Of a stretch of DNA of 64,000 nt, positions 16,607-25,265 are shown piece after piece. Both the position numbers and the translations under genes were made by a program. Under the pieces are notes generated by a model, which was not told the DNA's origin, searched no databases, and was given only the letters and a program-made list of their open reading frames with translations. This DNA comes from Bacillota bacterium (GTDB lineage Bacteria > Bacillota > Bacilli > Paenibacillales > UBA4045). The DNA is taken from contig JAEZQY010000029.1 of assembly GCA_023441055.1 (NCBI GenBank), positions 248,001 to 312,000 on the forward strand, written 5' to 3'. Position 1 is the stretch's first letter; the number at the start of each line of letters is the position of its first letter.

Positions 16607-17329
16607 TCATAACTCTTTTCTTTGGAAGGCCAGCAAGCCCAATATAGTGCCAATGATATAGTAGGCTGTCATAAATAGCAACGTTGAAACCGTCTTACTG
16701 ACATCCCCTCCGTACAGGAGCGGCTGCAGCCAATCCGCATAGTTCGTGACGAAGAACCGATTCAGCTGCGGCTCGAGAAATCCGACGACGCCCATCCCCA
16801 TCCACAGCGCAACGCTTACGACCAGCCCAACAGCACTGCTCCCCACCCATAGGGATACACTGTTCGCTAATACAAGCAATAAGCCGCTGAATAGGATCGC
16901 GCCGCCAAGCTCCGCTATACCTGCGCCAAGTGAGGACGCTGCGGACACGCCGTTAAGAATGAAGCCTCCAATGAAGGTCGGCACGAACATACACAGAACG
17001 ATTAAAGCGCCGGCCCCCAACCCAGCAAACAATTTCCCCATGAATAGAAACTCCCGGCTAATCGGCAGCTTAAGCGCATGCTTGATTGTTCCCTTGAACT
17101 CACCAATCATAAGGTCGCTGCCGAGCGCCGCCATCAGGAGAGGAAGCACGGTAGCGAGCAGCAGCTCGATAGCCGTCAGCGGCAGATTGTCTTTCAATCC
17201 TAGACGGTCTCCGATAAAGACGAACAGAATGCCAATGATGAAGGAAAGAAGCAGCAGAGCCTTCAGCCTGCCTCCGCGGAACAGCTTGTGCAGCTCCTCC
17301 GCAGCGACACCATTCATTAGTGCGATCAT
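16607..17329 (-). CDS. ABC transporter permease (ABC-2-like)
   Basis: 240 residues with six predicted membrane segments and a short cytosolic N-terminus (ALMNGVAAEELHKLFRGG). The layout is that of ABC-2 type export permeases. It overlaps the ATPase gene by four bases and is followed three bases later by the kinase gene. Together they form one exporter; the substrate is unknown. The secreted protein encoded first in the operon could be its cargo partner or client. Confidence 0.85.
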   Translation of the reverse strand: MIALMNGVAAEELHKLFRGGRLKALLLLSFIIGILFVFIGDRLGLKDNLPLTAIELLLATVLPLLMAALGSDLMIGEFKGTIKHALKLPISREFLFMGKLFAGLGAGALIVLCMFVPTFIGGFILNGVSAASSLGAGIAELGGAILFSGLLLVLANSVSLWVGSSAVGLVVSVALWMGMGVVGFLEPQLNRFFVTNYADWLQPLLYGGDVSKTVSTLLFMTAYYIIGTILGLLAFQRKEL

Positions 17330-18051
17330 ACGGCGGTCTCACCCCTTACCTGTGCGAGTTGAAGTAAATAATAGTCCTCCACACCTGCATAAGACTCCCG
17401 GATCTGCCCGATGTCCGCCGTATGGACATGCCGCCCCTCATAAACGATGCAAGTGTGTGTGATCCAATCCTCAATGTCATGCACCTGATGCGAAGACACG
17501 ATGACGCTCATCCCCGTGCCCTCCACTAAGCCGCGCAGCATCATCGAGATCTCCCGCCTGCCCTCGATGTCCATGCCCGAGAATGGCTCATCAAGCAGCA
17601 GCAGCTTGGGCCTGTGGAGCAGCACGCTGGCCAGCTCGATCCGCTGCTTCATGCCGGTGGAATACTTCTTAATCTTCAGGTTCCCATGCTTAGTCATGCC
17701 CACGAGCTCCAGTGATTGCCGGATGCGCGCTTCGTCGACACCTGGGTACAGCTTATGGTAGCACTTCACATATTCATATCCCGTTAGATAGAGGTACGGG
17801 GATGGCTCTCCGATCATCAGGCCCATGTACGCCTTCGTCAGCTCGGGCCGATCAGCAACTGAAGCGCCGTTCCAACACGCCTCCCCGCGATCTGTCCCAA
17901 CCCAGCCGGCCATTGCCTGCAGCGCCGTCGTCTTCCCGGCCCCGTTGGGCCCCAGCAAGGCGACAACCTCACCGGCTTGCACGGTGAGGTTCAGCCCTTG
18001 GATGCCGCGACCGCCGGGGTAAACCTTCGTCAGATCATTTACTTCGAACAT
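17326..18051 (-). CDS. ABC transporter ATP-binding protein
   Basis: 241 residues. Walker A is GPNGAGKTT (about 35-43), the signature is the variant YSTGMKQRIELA rather than LSGGQ, Walker B is LLLLDEPFSG, and the switch His is in SSHQVHD. It energises the permease at 16607-17329, with the genes overlapping by four bases. This kind of ATPase pairs with ABC-2 exporters. Confidence 0.93.
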   Translation of the reverse strand: MFEVNDLTKVYPGGRGIQGLNLTVQAGEVVALLGPNGAGKTTALQAMAGWVGTDRGEACWNGASVADRPELTKAYMGLMIGEPSPYLYLTGYEYVKCYHKLYPGVDEARIRQSLELVGMTKHGNLKIKKYSTGMKQRIELASVLLHRPKLLLLDEPFSGMDIEGRREISMMLRGLVEGTGMSVIVSSHQVHDIEDWITHTCIVYEGRHVHTADIGQIRESYAGVEDYYLLQLAQVRGETAV

Positions 18052-18080
18052 AGGTATAGTCCTCCCGAGGTCAGCCCTTG

Positions 18081-19052
18081 TTAGCGGCGATCGTCAAATT
18101 TCGCAGCATCGATCATTTCGACGGACTTGCCAGCGGGATCATACACATCCGGTGTCGTGGCGTTGATGCCGCTAATGTAGCCTGCGCCTTCCAGCTCCAC
18201 GCGGTGGCTGGTGCCCGCCTTGTCTTTGCCGCTCACTTCAAGCTTTCCTCTCACGCCCTGCACCTCGTTATTCGCATTGACCGTCATTGACAGCCGCACA
18301 TGTTCAATGGCAACGTCTTCTGTCAGCTCCGGCAATTGCTCCTCAAGGTCAAGTGCCTCAAGTCCTTGGAAGAAGGGAAGGTGCGCCAGCTGCTCCCACT
18401 CTTTATGCGCTTCCGGCATATGCGCGCGTCCTATTCTGTCCTCGGCGGATGCCGCATTCATCAGTAAACGCGGTAGAAGTGGAACGTCCTCCTTGCTGAT
18501 GTTGACCGTAATCGTCTTCAAACCGTCCGCCTGGTTCGCCACACTGAAGTTATCCTTCAGGTCGCCAACGATGAAATCGAGTAGCGCTTCTTCCGCTTTA
18601 TTCATCGGACGATCCTTTACCTCCACTTCATTCGACCAATCCCGATGCTCACCGGTATGCTGATCGTCCAAGTTAATCACCTGATAATGCAGATCATGTG
18701 TCCGGTCTACGAGATAAACCTCGTCTTCGCCGCTGCTGTACAAGCTCGCTTGTCGTTCAACACCCATGATCGTAAAGTCGAAGTCACCGCTAACGTTGTG
18801 ATCGCCGTCCGCTTCTCCCATCCTCCCCGTCCCTTCCGCCTTCAACACCGTCTGACCGTCAACCGTCAGGCTGAAGTTTCCATTGAACGTTGCACTCTCA
18901 ATTGCGTACCCGGAGGCATGGTTGGCATTCAGCACCTTCTTGAACGCATCATAGCCATCCGTGTTCGGACTATACGCGAAAGCCGACGCCGTGAATATCG
19001 TCATTGCACCTACAGCTGCACAGATCATGATGAATTTGTTTTTCTTTTTCAT
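18081..19052 (-). CDS. Secreted protein of unknown family, first gene of ABC/two-component operon
   Basis: 323 residues. A signal peptide opens it (MKKKNKFIMICAAVGAMTIF, predicted cleavage after ASAFA). The mature part is beta-rich, with repeated strand patterns such as FNGNFSLTVDGQ and GDFDFTIMGVERQASLY, recalling LolA/LppX-like lipid-binding shapes, and ends in a charged tail. No family could be named. Position at the head of an operon with an ABC exporter and a two-component system suggests a surface sensor or accessory protein. A GAGCGAGGG-like site lies before the ATG. Confidence 0.7.
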   Translation of the reverse strand: MKKKNKFIMICAAVGAMTIFTASAFAYSPNTDGYDAFKKVLNANHASGYAIESATFNGNFSLTVDGQTVLKAEGTGRMGEADGDHNVSGDFDFTIMGVERQASLYSSGEDEVYLVDRTHDLHYQVINLDDQHTGEHRDWSNEVEVKDRPMNKAEEALLDFIVGDLKDNFSVANQADGLKTITVNISKEDVPLLPRLLMNAASAEDRIGRAHMPEAHKEWEQLAHLPFFQGLEALDLEEQLPELTEDVAIEHVRLSMTVNANNEVQGVRGKLEVSGKDKAGTSHRVELEGAGYISGINATTPDVYDPAGKSVEMIDAAKFDDRR

Positions 19053-19184
19053 TTTCCCTCGCTCCTTTAAGATTGTATGGTCTCACTCTTGCTTACAACC
19101 TTAGTCTAAAGGAGGAGTCTAAAGTCCCTCGAAAGCAATTCGAAAATATTTCTAAAGTTCGGCTTTCACGATTTCCGTTATTTC

Positions 19185-20105
19185 TTATTTAAGTTCAATA
19201 TGTCCTAAAGGATTCTTATTCTTACCTAAACCCGCACAAGCCGCCTCCCAGCTAGAATGATCGAAGCCCAGCTCGCTCCTAAGATAGCTCCAAGTGGTCT
19301 GCTGGATCAGCGCGACCCGATCAGGACTCTCATCCGTTGTCTCTGCGACACTGTAACCTGATATTCCACCAAGCGAATGTTCGGCTTCATATAGGGTGAG
19401 CAGGCTCTTGCTGCCTGGACTCAGGTAATAGGGATCTGTAAACCAATCAGGTCCTCTTGTAGACAGTAGAGACTGGTCATGATCCCCTGCTACTACAAGA
19501 GTCGGTGTGTTCATCGCAGAGAAGTGTGCGTTCATGAACGGAAAACGTTCTGCTGCGAATGAGGTCAAATCTGCTCCGCCCGTGCCCGTCGTAGCTAATA
19601 GCACCCCCGCCTTTACACGTAAATCTGACATATCCTCTCCCGGCTGGCCGTTCGCATCAAGAACTCGTGCACCGAGGAGCATACTTACTGTCTGTCCTCC
19701 CCACGAGTGACCTGCTGCAGCGATACGATTTCGGTCAAGACGACCCCTGAGTACAGGCGCAGCGGCCTCAATGTGATCGAGCTGATCGAGAATTTGTTTC
19801 AAGTCTTCGACTCGGGTACGCCAGATGTGTGGTGTTCGGGGATCATCAGACGGAAGCCGAAGAGTCCTAGAGTCTAGATGCGTAGGCTGAACAACCACGA
19901 AGCCATGAGATGCCCAATAGTCGACCAGGGGGTCATAAGCATTCATGGACCAGCCAAAGCCGTGCGAAAAAACGATAATAGGTAATTCATCCCCTATTGC
20001 GGGTGCAGTTATTCGCACCTGCAATTCGTCACCACGTTGTGGATTCGCTAGAATAACTGGCTTCACGGAAACGGTTGTCGCAGATTTACTAAAGTTTATT
20101 GTCAT
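19185..20105 (-). CDS. Alpha/beta hydrolase (serine nucleophile; dienelactone/PAF-acetylhydrolase-like)
   Basis: 306 residues. FSHGFGW provides the oxyanion loop, GHSWGGQTVSMLLG the nucleophile elbow (Ser), VVAGDHDQSL an acid-bearing strand and EAEHSLGG the catalytic His. No signal peptide is visible, so it is cytosolic. It is divergent from a MarR regulator, and its upstream region carries one of two identical dyads (20133-20148). It is therefore probably the regulated target, with a reactive ester or toxic compound as inducer. Confidence 0.85.
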   Translation of the reverse strand: MTINFSKSATTVSVKPVILANPQRGDELQVRITAPAIGDELPIIVFSHGFGWSMNAYDPLVDYWASHGFVVVQPTHLDSRTLRLPSDDPRTPHIWRTRVEDLKQILDQLDHIEAAAPVLRGRLDRNRIAAAGHSWGGQTVSMLLGARVLDANGQPGEDMSDLRVKAGVLLATTGTGGADLTSFAAERFPFMNAHFSAMNTPTLVVAGDHDQSLLSTRGPDWFTDPYYLSPGSKSLLTLYEAEHSLGGISGYSVAETTDESPDRVALIQQTTWSYLRSELGFDHSSWEAACAGLGKNKNPLGHIELK

Positions 20106-20132
20106 AGTCGTATTCCTTTCCTTTATAAACTA

Positions 20133-20199
20133 GGTTGATGTGTCAACCACATGTTTTAATGTAGCACGGTTGTGGTTGATGTGTCAACCATGTTATAAT
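20133..20199 (+). promoter_or_regulatory. Twin MarR-type operators and promoter of the marR gene
   Basis: Two copies of GGTTGATGTGTCAACC (a perfect 6-4-6 dyad) lie at 20133-20148 and 20174-20189, 41 bases apart, about four helical turns on the same DNA face. The second overlaps the promoter -35 TTGTGG (20170-20175), 18-base spacer, -10 TATAAT (20194-20199). The first lies ahead of the divergent hydrolase. Spacing from the -10 to the ATG is only six bases, so the regulator mRNA may be leaderless. Confidence 0.8.
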
Positions 20200-20205
20200 A
20201 AGCTT

Positions 20206-20649
20206 ATGAAAAGCTATGAGCTAAGTGAACAAGACATGCAATTGTGGTATATGTGGAAGGGATCCTATCAGAGGATTTTCGAACGCGTCATTAACGAGTT
20301 GACCGAACATACGGGGCTATCCGAAGGTGACTACGGCGTGTTAGATCGACTGGACCTTCTGGGGAATGGCTGCCTTCGTCAACAGGAATTAGCTGACTCT
20401 ATGAAATGGGATAAGAGTCGGTTGTCCCATCATCTAACGCGGATGGAAAAGCGCGGACTTGTCGCAAGGAAGCCACTTGATACCGAACGAGGAGTTCAAG
20501 TAGTGATCACTTCAACAGGGGAATTAGCGCTAGGAGAAGCGCGCCCCGTCGTCTCCAGGGCCATACGCAAACATTTCCTCGATCAACTCACTGTTCAAGA
20601 CAGGGAGTTGATAGCTAAGCTGGCGGGAAGAGCGAAAGAATCTATCTAA
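20206..20649 (+). CDS. MarR family transcription regulator
   Basis: About 147 residues. The winged helix (about 45-110) has RQQELADSMKWDKSRLSHHL as recognition region and EKRGLVARKPLDTERGVQVV as the wing; flanking helices form the dimer. I choose the ATG at 20206, which directly follows the promoter -10 at 20194-20199. There is no ribosome site, which fits leaderless translation. Upstream ATG codons lie inside the operators. It likely represses itself and the divergent hydrolase by binding the twin dyads. Confidence 0.88.
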   Translation: MKSYELSEQDMQLWYMWKGSYQRIFERVINELTEHTGLSEGDYGVLDRLDLLGNGCLRQQELADSMKWDKSRLSHHLTRMEKRGLVARKPLDTERGVQVVITSTGELALGEARPVVSRAIRKHFLDQLTVQDRELIAKLAGRAKESI

Positions 20650-20659
20650 ATAGAACAAG

Positions 20660-20696
20660 AGCCGCTGTGATGTAGTTATCCTACCTTACAGCGGCT
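20660..20696 (+). terminator. Terminator of the marR gene
   Basis: AGCCGCTGT / ACAGCGGCT stem with an inner GTAG/CTAC stem, followed by TCTTTGATT, just after the stop at 20649. Confidence 0.75.
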
Positions 20697-20808
20697 TCTT
20701 TGATTATAAAACTTACGTCATTCACAACCATCGGGAATCAATTTATCCATACTAAATCTCCTCGGTCTGCACTTTCATCATGGCGATTTTCTGGTTTACA
20801 TAGGGCTA

Positions 20809-21009
20809 TCAAGTCATAATTCTTTTGACCCGCCCTACTTGTCCATCTTCCAACCTAACTTTAATCCCATGTGTATGATGTATTGATTTAGTTAATATAT
20901 CTTTTACGATGCCACGAGTAGTCTTACCCGTTCGTTGATCCTCTTTTAATACGATATCAACTTCTATACCTGGCTTTATATCATTCCTATTTGTTCCATC
21001 ATTACCCAA
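20809..21009 (-). CDS. ywbE: YwbE family protein
   Basis: 66 residues matching the small YwbE family: IKPGIEVDIVLKEDQRTGKT, then GIVKDILTKS, HGIKVRLEDGQVGRV. The whole protein is one small beta-barrel-like domain of unknown function, common in Firmicutes and in some other bacteria. It starts with TTG at 21009, preceded by GAGGG seven bases upstream. It lies downstream of the NifU-like gene, with a terminator between. Confidence 0.85.
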   Translation of the reverse strand: MGNDGTNRNDIKPGIEVDIVLKEDQRTGKTTRGIVKDILTKSIHHTHGIKVRLEDGQVGRVKRIMT

Positions 21010-21040
21010 GGTTATCCCTCTTTTCGTACGAATGTAAAAA

Positions 21041-21081
21041 ACCTCTACCCATCCACTTATATAAGTTACGATGGTAGAGGT
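21041..21081 (-). terminator. Terminator of the NifU-N-like gene
   Basis: ACCTCTACC / GGTAGAGGT stem followed on the minus strand by TTTTTTACA, directly after the stop at 21094. Confidence 0.85.
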
Positions 21082-21093
21082 GTCATCTATGAT

Positions 21094-21357
21094 TTATAAC
21101 TCGTTCAATACTGCTTCAACTTTAGAAATGATTTCTTCCCAATCGGCGTCTGGCTCTTTACTTACCGTTACAAAGTCATTCATCCCAAAGATGTTATCCA
21201 CACCTTCAATTTCTATTAAAGCTTGGGCTAACGGATGGTCTGTTTGTTCTCCGCGCTTCAAAGATGTACTGCCAGGTCCTGCGAAAATAGATTCACTTGC
21301 ATTTATTTTCACGGAATTTGGATTCGGTGTTTGTTGTACAGTAAATTGGATGGACAC
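21094..21357 (-). CDS. NifU/Nfu N-terminal-domain protein (Scaffold Nfu_N)
   Basis: About 87 residues forming one Nfu N-terminal domain: FTVQQTPNPNSVKINAS, then GVDNIFGMNDFVTVSKEPDA. The TPNPNS motif near the start is diagnostic. The domain occurs in Fe-S cluster carrier proteins, but the cluster-binding CxxC domain is absent here, so an accessory role is inferred. The start is GTG at 21357, with AAGGAG nine bases upstream. It is monocistronic. Confidence 0.82.
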   Translation of the reverse strand: MSIQFTVQQTPNPNSVKINASESIFAGPGSTSLKRGEQTDHPLAQALIEIEGVDNIFGMNDFVTVSKEPDADWEEIISKVEAVLNEL

Positions 21358-21457
21358 TATGATCAACTCCTTACAGAGAATTGTACCATTGAAAGAGGGT
21401 TTCATACAACAATCAGCAGACAAGATGGCATTCTATGCATTTATCTGCAACAAAATA

Positions 21458-21475
21458 GAGGGGCTTGCGCCCCTC
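21458..21475 (-). terminator. Terminator of the first large SLH gene
   Basis: GAGGGGC-TTGC-GCCCCTC hairpin followed on the minus strand by TATTTTGTT, past the stop at 21518. Confidence 0.85.
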
Positions 21476-21517
21476 CAGTGCATAATTAAAACTCTAAATT
21501 GGGAGTCACTACTCTTT

Positions 21518-24500
21518 TTAGTCTATTAAACCTGTCTGCTTTAAGATGCGCTCAATCAAAACCGCTGCTTCCGCACGAGTCATTTTATCTTGAGGATTCA
21601 AGTGCTGCTCGTCGACTCCATGTACAATGCCAAGAGAAACCATCAAAGCGACTTCTTCTTGTGCCCACTTGGAAATATCTGCGTGGTCCACATGGTTAGC
21701 TAGGATGCTGCTTATCTTCCCTTGACTTAATACGGGTTGCGTCTCGATGAAGCGATACGCACGAGCAATCATAGCGATGCCTTGTTCTCGAGTAATGCGT
21801 TGGTTGCCACGGAATGTTCCATCGCCATACCCTAACACGATGCCAAATTGATCCGCAATCATGATAGGATCATGATACCATGTGCCCGTCTGCACATCTT
21901 CAAACTTTGTTTGCTCCACATTCTGGTGCATTAAGCCCAATCCTCGAGCGATAAAGGTAGCAAATTCCGCACGAGTTACTTCCCGATCAGGTTCAAACAA
22001 ATTATTCCCCGTTCCTTCAATGATCAGTCTAGCACCCATGTTATTCGCTGCTGCCCCCACCCAATGATTCTCTACATCAGAGAAGCTTCGTGGGTTCCAA
22101 ATGACTGAGTATGTGCCATGGCTTATAAGATCATTAATTTTGGCAAAATATTGACCGCTTCTATTGACGACTTCCGTAGGTACATGGAAGATGGTTCCAT
22201 CTGGATACGTAATGATCCCTGTAGTGATTCGGTTGCGATCGATGCCTGCCGGCAGCGCAATATATTTCGTTGCATAGCCATTCAGGTGATCGATCTGAAC
22301 GGTTTTCCCATTATGGCTAAAGGTTAAGTCTAGTTGAACAGGGTTCACGAGTATGTCATAGTTTCCACTAGCTGCTGTTTGTTGTGCTTCCAGAACCTGG
22401 TTATCGTCAGCAGGTCGAATCGTGATCTGTGCTTCGATATCCTCTAAGGCTGTGTCGCCAAATTGTCTAGCAAGTTCTTCTAAGTTCAGTTGATTTTGCG
22501 GTACAGGGTACAGAGCTAGAGGTGTACGGATTTCTAAGGTAGAGCCTGTCTCCCGAAGTTCACGAATATCTTCAGCAGTTAACCCCCCAATTTGCACCTC
22601 TCCTTCTGCATCGACTTCAATACCAAGCTGATGGGCTTGTCCATCACCAAAGATCGTTTGAAGTCGATCTGAGTCAATGGTCACTTGTGTCCCTTCATCG
22701 GTCGTTTCACCTGTAGCAAAGGGGGCGTCTTGACCATTATCGGTAGTAATGATACCGGCTGATTGAGCATCTTCTGCTGATTCAGCACTCGGCGCACCGC
22801 TGCCGCCGCCGCCACCGCCTCCACCGCTACCACCACCGCTGCCTTCACGAGTGATTTCCATGGTATAGGTCTCTAAGAGATCCCCATCATCATTATAAGT
22901 CTTCACTTCAATAACGTTCTTACCTACCTGAAGTGGCAGCTTTGACCAATCGCTTACATCTACTAGCTGGCCATTGAGGTAGACCTTTAGACTAGTTCCT
23001 GCTTCGGATTTCACAGGATTTATGCTAATTTCCTCCGTACTATTGGGCACTGTAGCTGTATATATGCCGCCGTTGTTAGAGGTAAAGGCTGGATCAGTCG
23101 CAATGGCATTGCCTGTGCTGTCCCTCAATTCTAGAACAGCCAGTTCCCCCGGGTCCCCTGTAACTACTTCTTGGACTCCATTTTCCACTAGCTGATAGAA
23201 GCTAGCAAGTGGTGTAGCGTCATTCGCAGCTTCAACATTCCCGACTGCTTCATCATAAGATATAGTTAGCGTCTCACCTGGCTTCACAGCTCGATTCAAA
23301 GTCAGGGTAAGGGTTTTGCCATCAGCGCTTAGATCATTGTAAACATCTGCTGTTACGGAAATCATTCCATTAGAGCCAATTAGACTAAATCCATCAACAT
23401 CCGTTAAGGTAATCCCTTTGTCGAAGGTTAGTACCACTTGGTTAGGAGGAGAACCATAAACAGCAGCCGTTACTACTTGCGGTGCAGCTGCACTCGGCGC
23501 TTGTGCAGGTGCTAGCTTGTCCAGCGCTTGCGCTAGATCGATAAAGGCTTGATCCACTTGAGCTTGTGTGGCCTGATCGTCAGCTAATATCTCTCGAGCA
23601 CTCGCAAGCTGTTTCTGCAGCTCCGCCCAGCTAGCTGGTGTGTAATCCTCTTCTTCTAGTGATACACCCGCTAATGCTCCGTTGACGTCATCCACTAGTC
23701 CTTGTAGGGCTGTTTTATTCACTTCCGCAAAAGTGAAGTATTGACCATCTGTAAGCGTGACAGTCGCCGCATAATACGTCGTACCATTAGCAGTAACTGG
23801 CGTTAATGCGTATTCTTGACTTGCAGCAAAGCTATCACTGTTGCTTACAAGCAGTGTGACATTTGCTGGTACTGCAGCAGCTGGGATGGCTACTTGTACT
23901 TGTCCTACATTCCCAGTATTCTGTACTTTCCAAATGCGCTCAGCATGGTTTTTGGCTGTTGCGCCAATCGTGACAGGCTGAGTGAAATCTAATGCGTCAC
24001 CATTGTCACCCCAGATGAAGTATTGCCCATCCTGCAGCTCCCCACTATTCGCCAAGTTTGTTGCAGCGAGCTGTCCAACATGGATGACCACTTGTGCGCC
24101 TGCATTTGTACTATTACTTTGCTTTTGCAGCAGCGAACCACCGTCGTCACGGGCAATCCCCGCGATATTCGTATTATACCCAGCATTATCAGTAATGTTC
24201 CATACGATAGTTTCATTTGAAGATAAATAGTCAAATCCCTCAAGTGTATATCCGTATTTAATGGATAAGTACGAGCTTAACTGTTGACGTTCGGTTTGAT
24301 TGAGTACCTTGTCATAGACGATGACATCACCAATCGTCCCTTTCCAACTCTCATCATTCGCACCGATAATAGCACCAATTCTTGCTCCACTAGTAGTTCC
24401 TGTGTTCCAACTTCTATTTGCCTTTCCAATTTGGAACATTTTACTATACAATGCACCTTCAGTACCGTCGTATGTTCCAAACAATTCATTGGGTACATTC

Positions 24501-25066
24501 AGCTGCCAAAAGTTAGCGGCACTTTTAAATTCACCTGTATAACCAGTTAATGAGCCAGTAGTATCTAGTTGTAACATGCCCATCATTTGACTTGAAGCTC
24601 TAGTTCCCCAGGACAGAATATAATGATTTCCTGAAAGGACGTCTGATGCCGCCACAGCAACAATTGTACGATCAGCTTTTCCCGTAGGCAGCTTATTCAC
24701 ATCAAGGTCAAGGTGATTGCTTCCATTAAACCTCACCACCGGGTTAAAGTTGATATTATTCTGGGCATTATTTGAATAAGTGGGTTGTAATCCTGCAGTT
24801 GTTTGCTTCGCATGATTATCTTCGCCACTTTGATCCTGCCACTCTGCTACCTTACCACCATCCGCAACATGGATACCCGCTCCTGAGTTCAACCATAGTA
24901 CGGCTCCCTCAACACCACCTGGTGTATGTGGTACAGGACCCGTTGCCTGCACCTCCTGCGGCGCTCCTACTCCTACCAGAGCAGTACCACTGAATAGTAA
25001 TAACAGCGAGAGCATGACCATCCTTAAGCGTCGCCAACTATTTTTCTGCTTTATTACTTTCATCAT
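21518..25066 (-). CDS. Giant SLH-domain surface protein (LamG-like, FIVAR-like, SwmB-like repeats)
   Basis: 1182 residues. A signal peptide (about 1-42, hydrophobic LSLLLLFSGTALVGVG) is followed by a concanavalin/LamG-like domain (about 45-260, GAVLWLNSGAGIHVADGG), a beta region, a FIVAR-like three-helix module (about 450-515), a SwmB-like beta domain (about 520-620, QVVLTFDKGITL), a cadherin-like strand block, a Gly/Ser linker near 760, a conserved C-terminal module (about 775-1000) shared with the second giant SLH protein, and three SLH domains (about 1000-1182; VTRAEFATFIARGLGL, ITREQGIAMIARAY, MTRAEAAVLIERIL). SLH domains anchor it to pyruvylated secondary wall polymer. A role in adhesion or carbohydrate binding is inferred. 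Confidence 0.9.
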   Translation of the reverse strand: MMKVIKQKNSWRRLRMVMLSLLLLFSGTALVGVGAPQEVQATGPVPHTPGGVEGAVLWLNSGAGIHVADGGKVAEWQDQSGEDNHAKQTTAGLQPTYSNNAQNNINFNPVVRFNGSNHLDLDVNKLPTGKADRTIVAVAASDVLSGNHYILSWGTRASSQMMGMLQLDTTGSLTGYTGEFKSAANFWQLNVPNELFGTYDGTEGALYSKMFQIGKANRSWNTGTTSGARIGAIIGANDESWKGTIGDVIVYDKVLNQTERQQLSSYLSIKYGYTLEGFDYLSSNETIVWNITDNAGYNTNIAGIARDDGGSLLQKQSNSTNAGAQVVIHVGQLAATNLANSGELQDGQYFIWGDNGDALDFTQPVTIGATAKNHAERIWKVQNTGNVGQVQVAIPAAAVPANVTLLVSNSDSFAASQEYALTPVTANGTTYYAATVTLTDGQYFTFAEVNKTALQGLVDDVNGALAGVSLEEEDYTPASWAELQKQLASAREILADDQATQAQVDQAFIDLAQALDKLAPAQAPSAAAPQVVTAAVYGSPPNQVVLTFDKGITLTDVDGFSLIGSNGMISVTADVYNDLSADGKTLTLTLNRAVKPGETLTISYDEAVGNVEAANDATPLASFYQLVENGVQEVVTGDPGELAVLELRDSTGNAIATDPAFTSNNGGIYTATVPNSTEEISINPVKSEAGTSLKVYLNGQLVDVSDWSKLPLQVGKNVIEVKTYNDDGDLLETYTMEITREGSGGGSGGGGGGGGSGAPSAESAEDAQSAGIITTDNGQDAPFATGETTDEGTQVTIDSDRLQTIFGDGQAHQLGIEVDAEGEVQIGGLTAEDIRELRETGSTLEIRTPLALYPVPQNQLNLEELARQFGDTALEDIEAQITIRPADDNQVLEAQQTAASGNYDILVNPVQLDLTFSHNGKTVQIDHLNGYATKYIALPAGIDRNRITTGIITYPDGTIFHVPTEVVNRSGQYFAKINDLISHGTYSVIWNPRSFSDVENHWVGAAANNMGARLIIEGTGNNLFEPDREVTRAEFATFIARGLGLMHQNVEQTKFEDVQTGTWYHDPIMIADQFGIVLGYGDGTFRGNQRITREQGIAMIARAYRFIETQPVLSQGKISSILANHVDHADISKWAQEEVALMVSLGIVHGVDEQHLNPQDKMTRAEAAVLIERILKQTGLID

Positions 25067-25265
25067 CGTCCTCCATCTCTCCTTACACTAATATAAATTA
25101 TCTATTTTCATCTCATCATTAATAATAGGGAATAGTCCTCTACAGAATCTCTACACTATTTTTTGCATCTTTATTCTATATCACCTTTACTTATTCACAC
25201 CTGGCTTTTAACATATGAGTGATAGGTTGTACACGAACATTTTGATTGTTGAGGCGGTTATTACC

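Noticed and set aside
21094..21423. Long start for the NifU-N-like gene with a cysteine-rich N-terminus
   Set aside because: The added residues overlap upstream untranslated sequence; the GTG at 21357 has AAGGAG at the right distance and yields the family's normal beginning.
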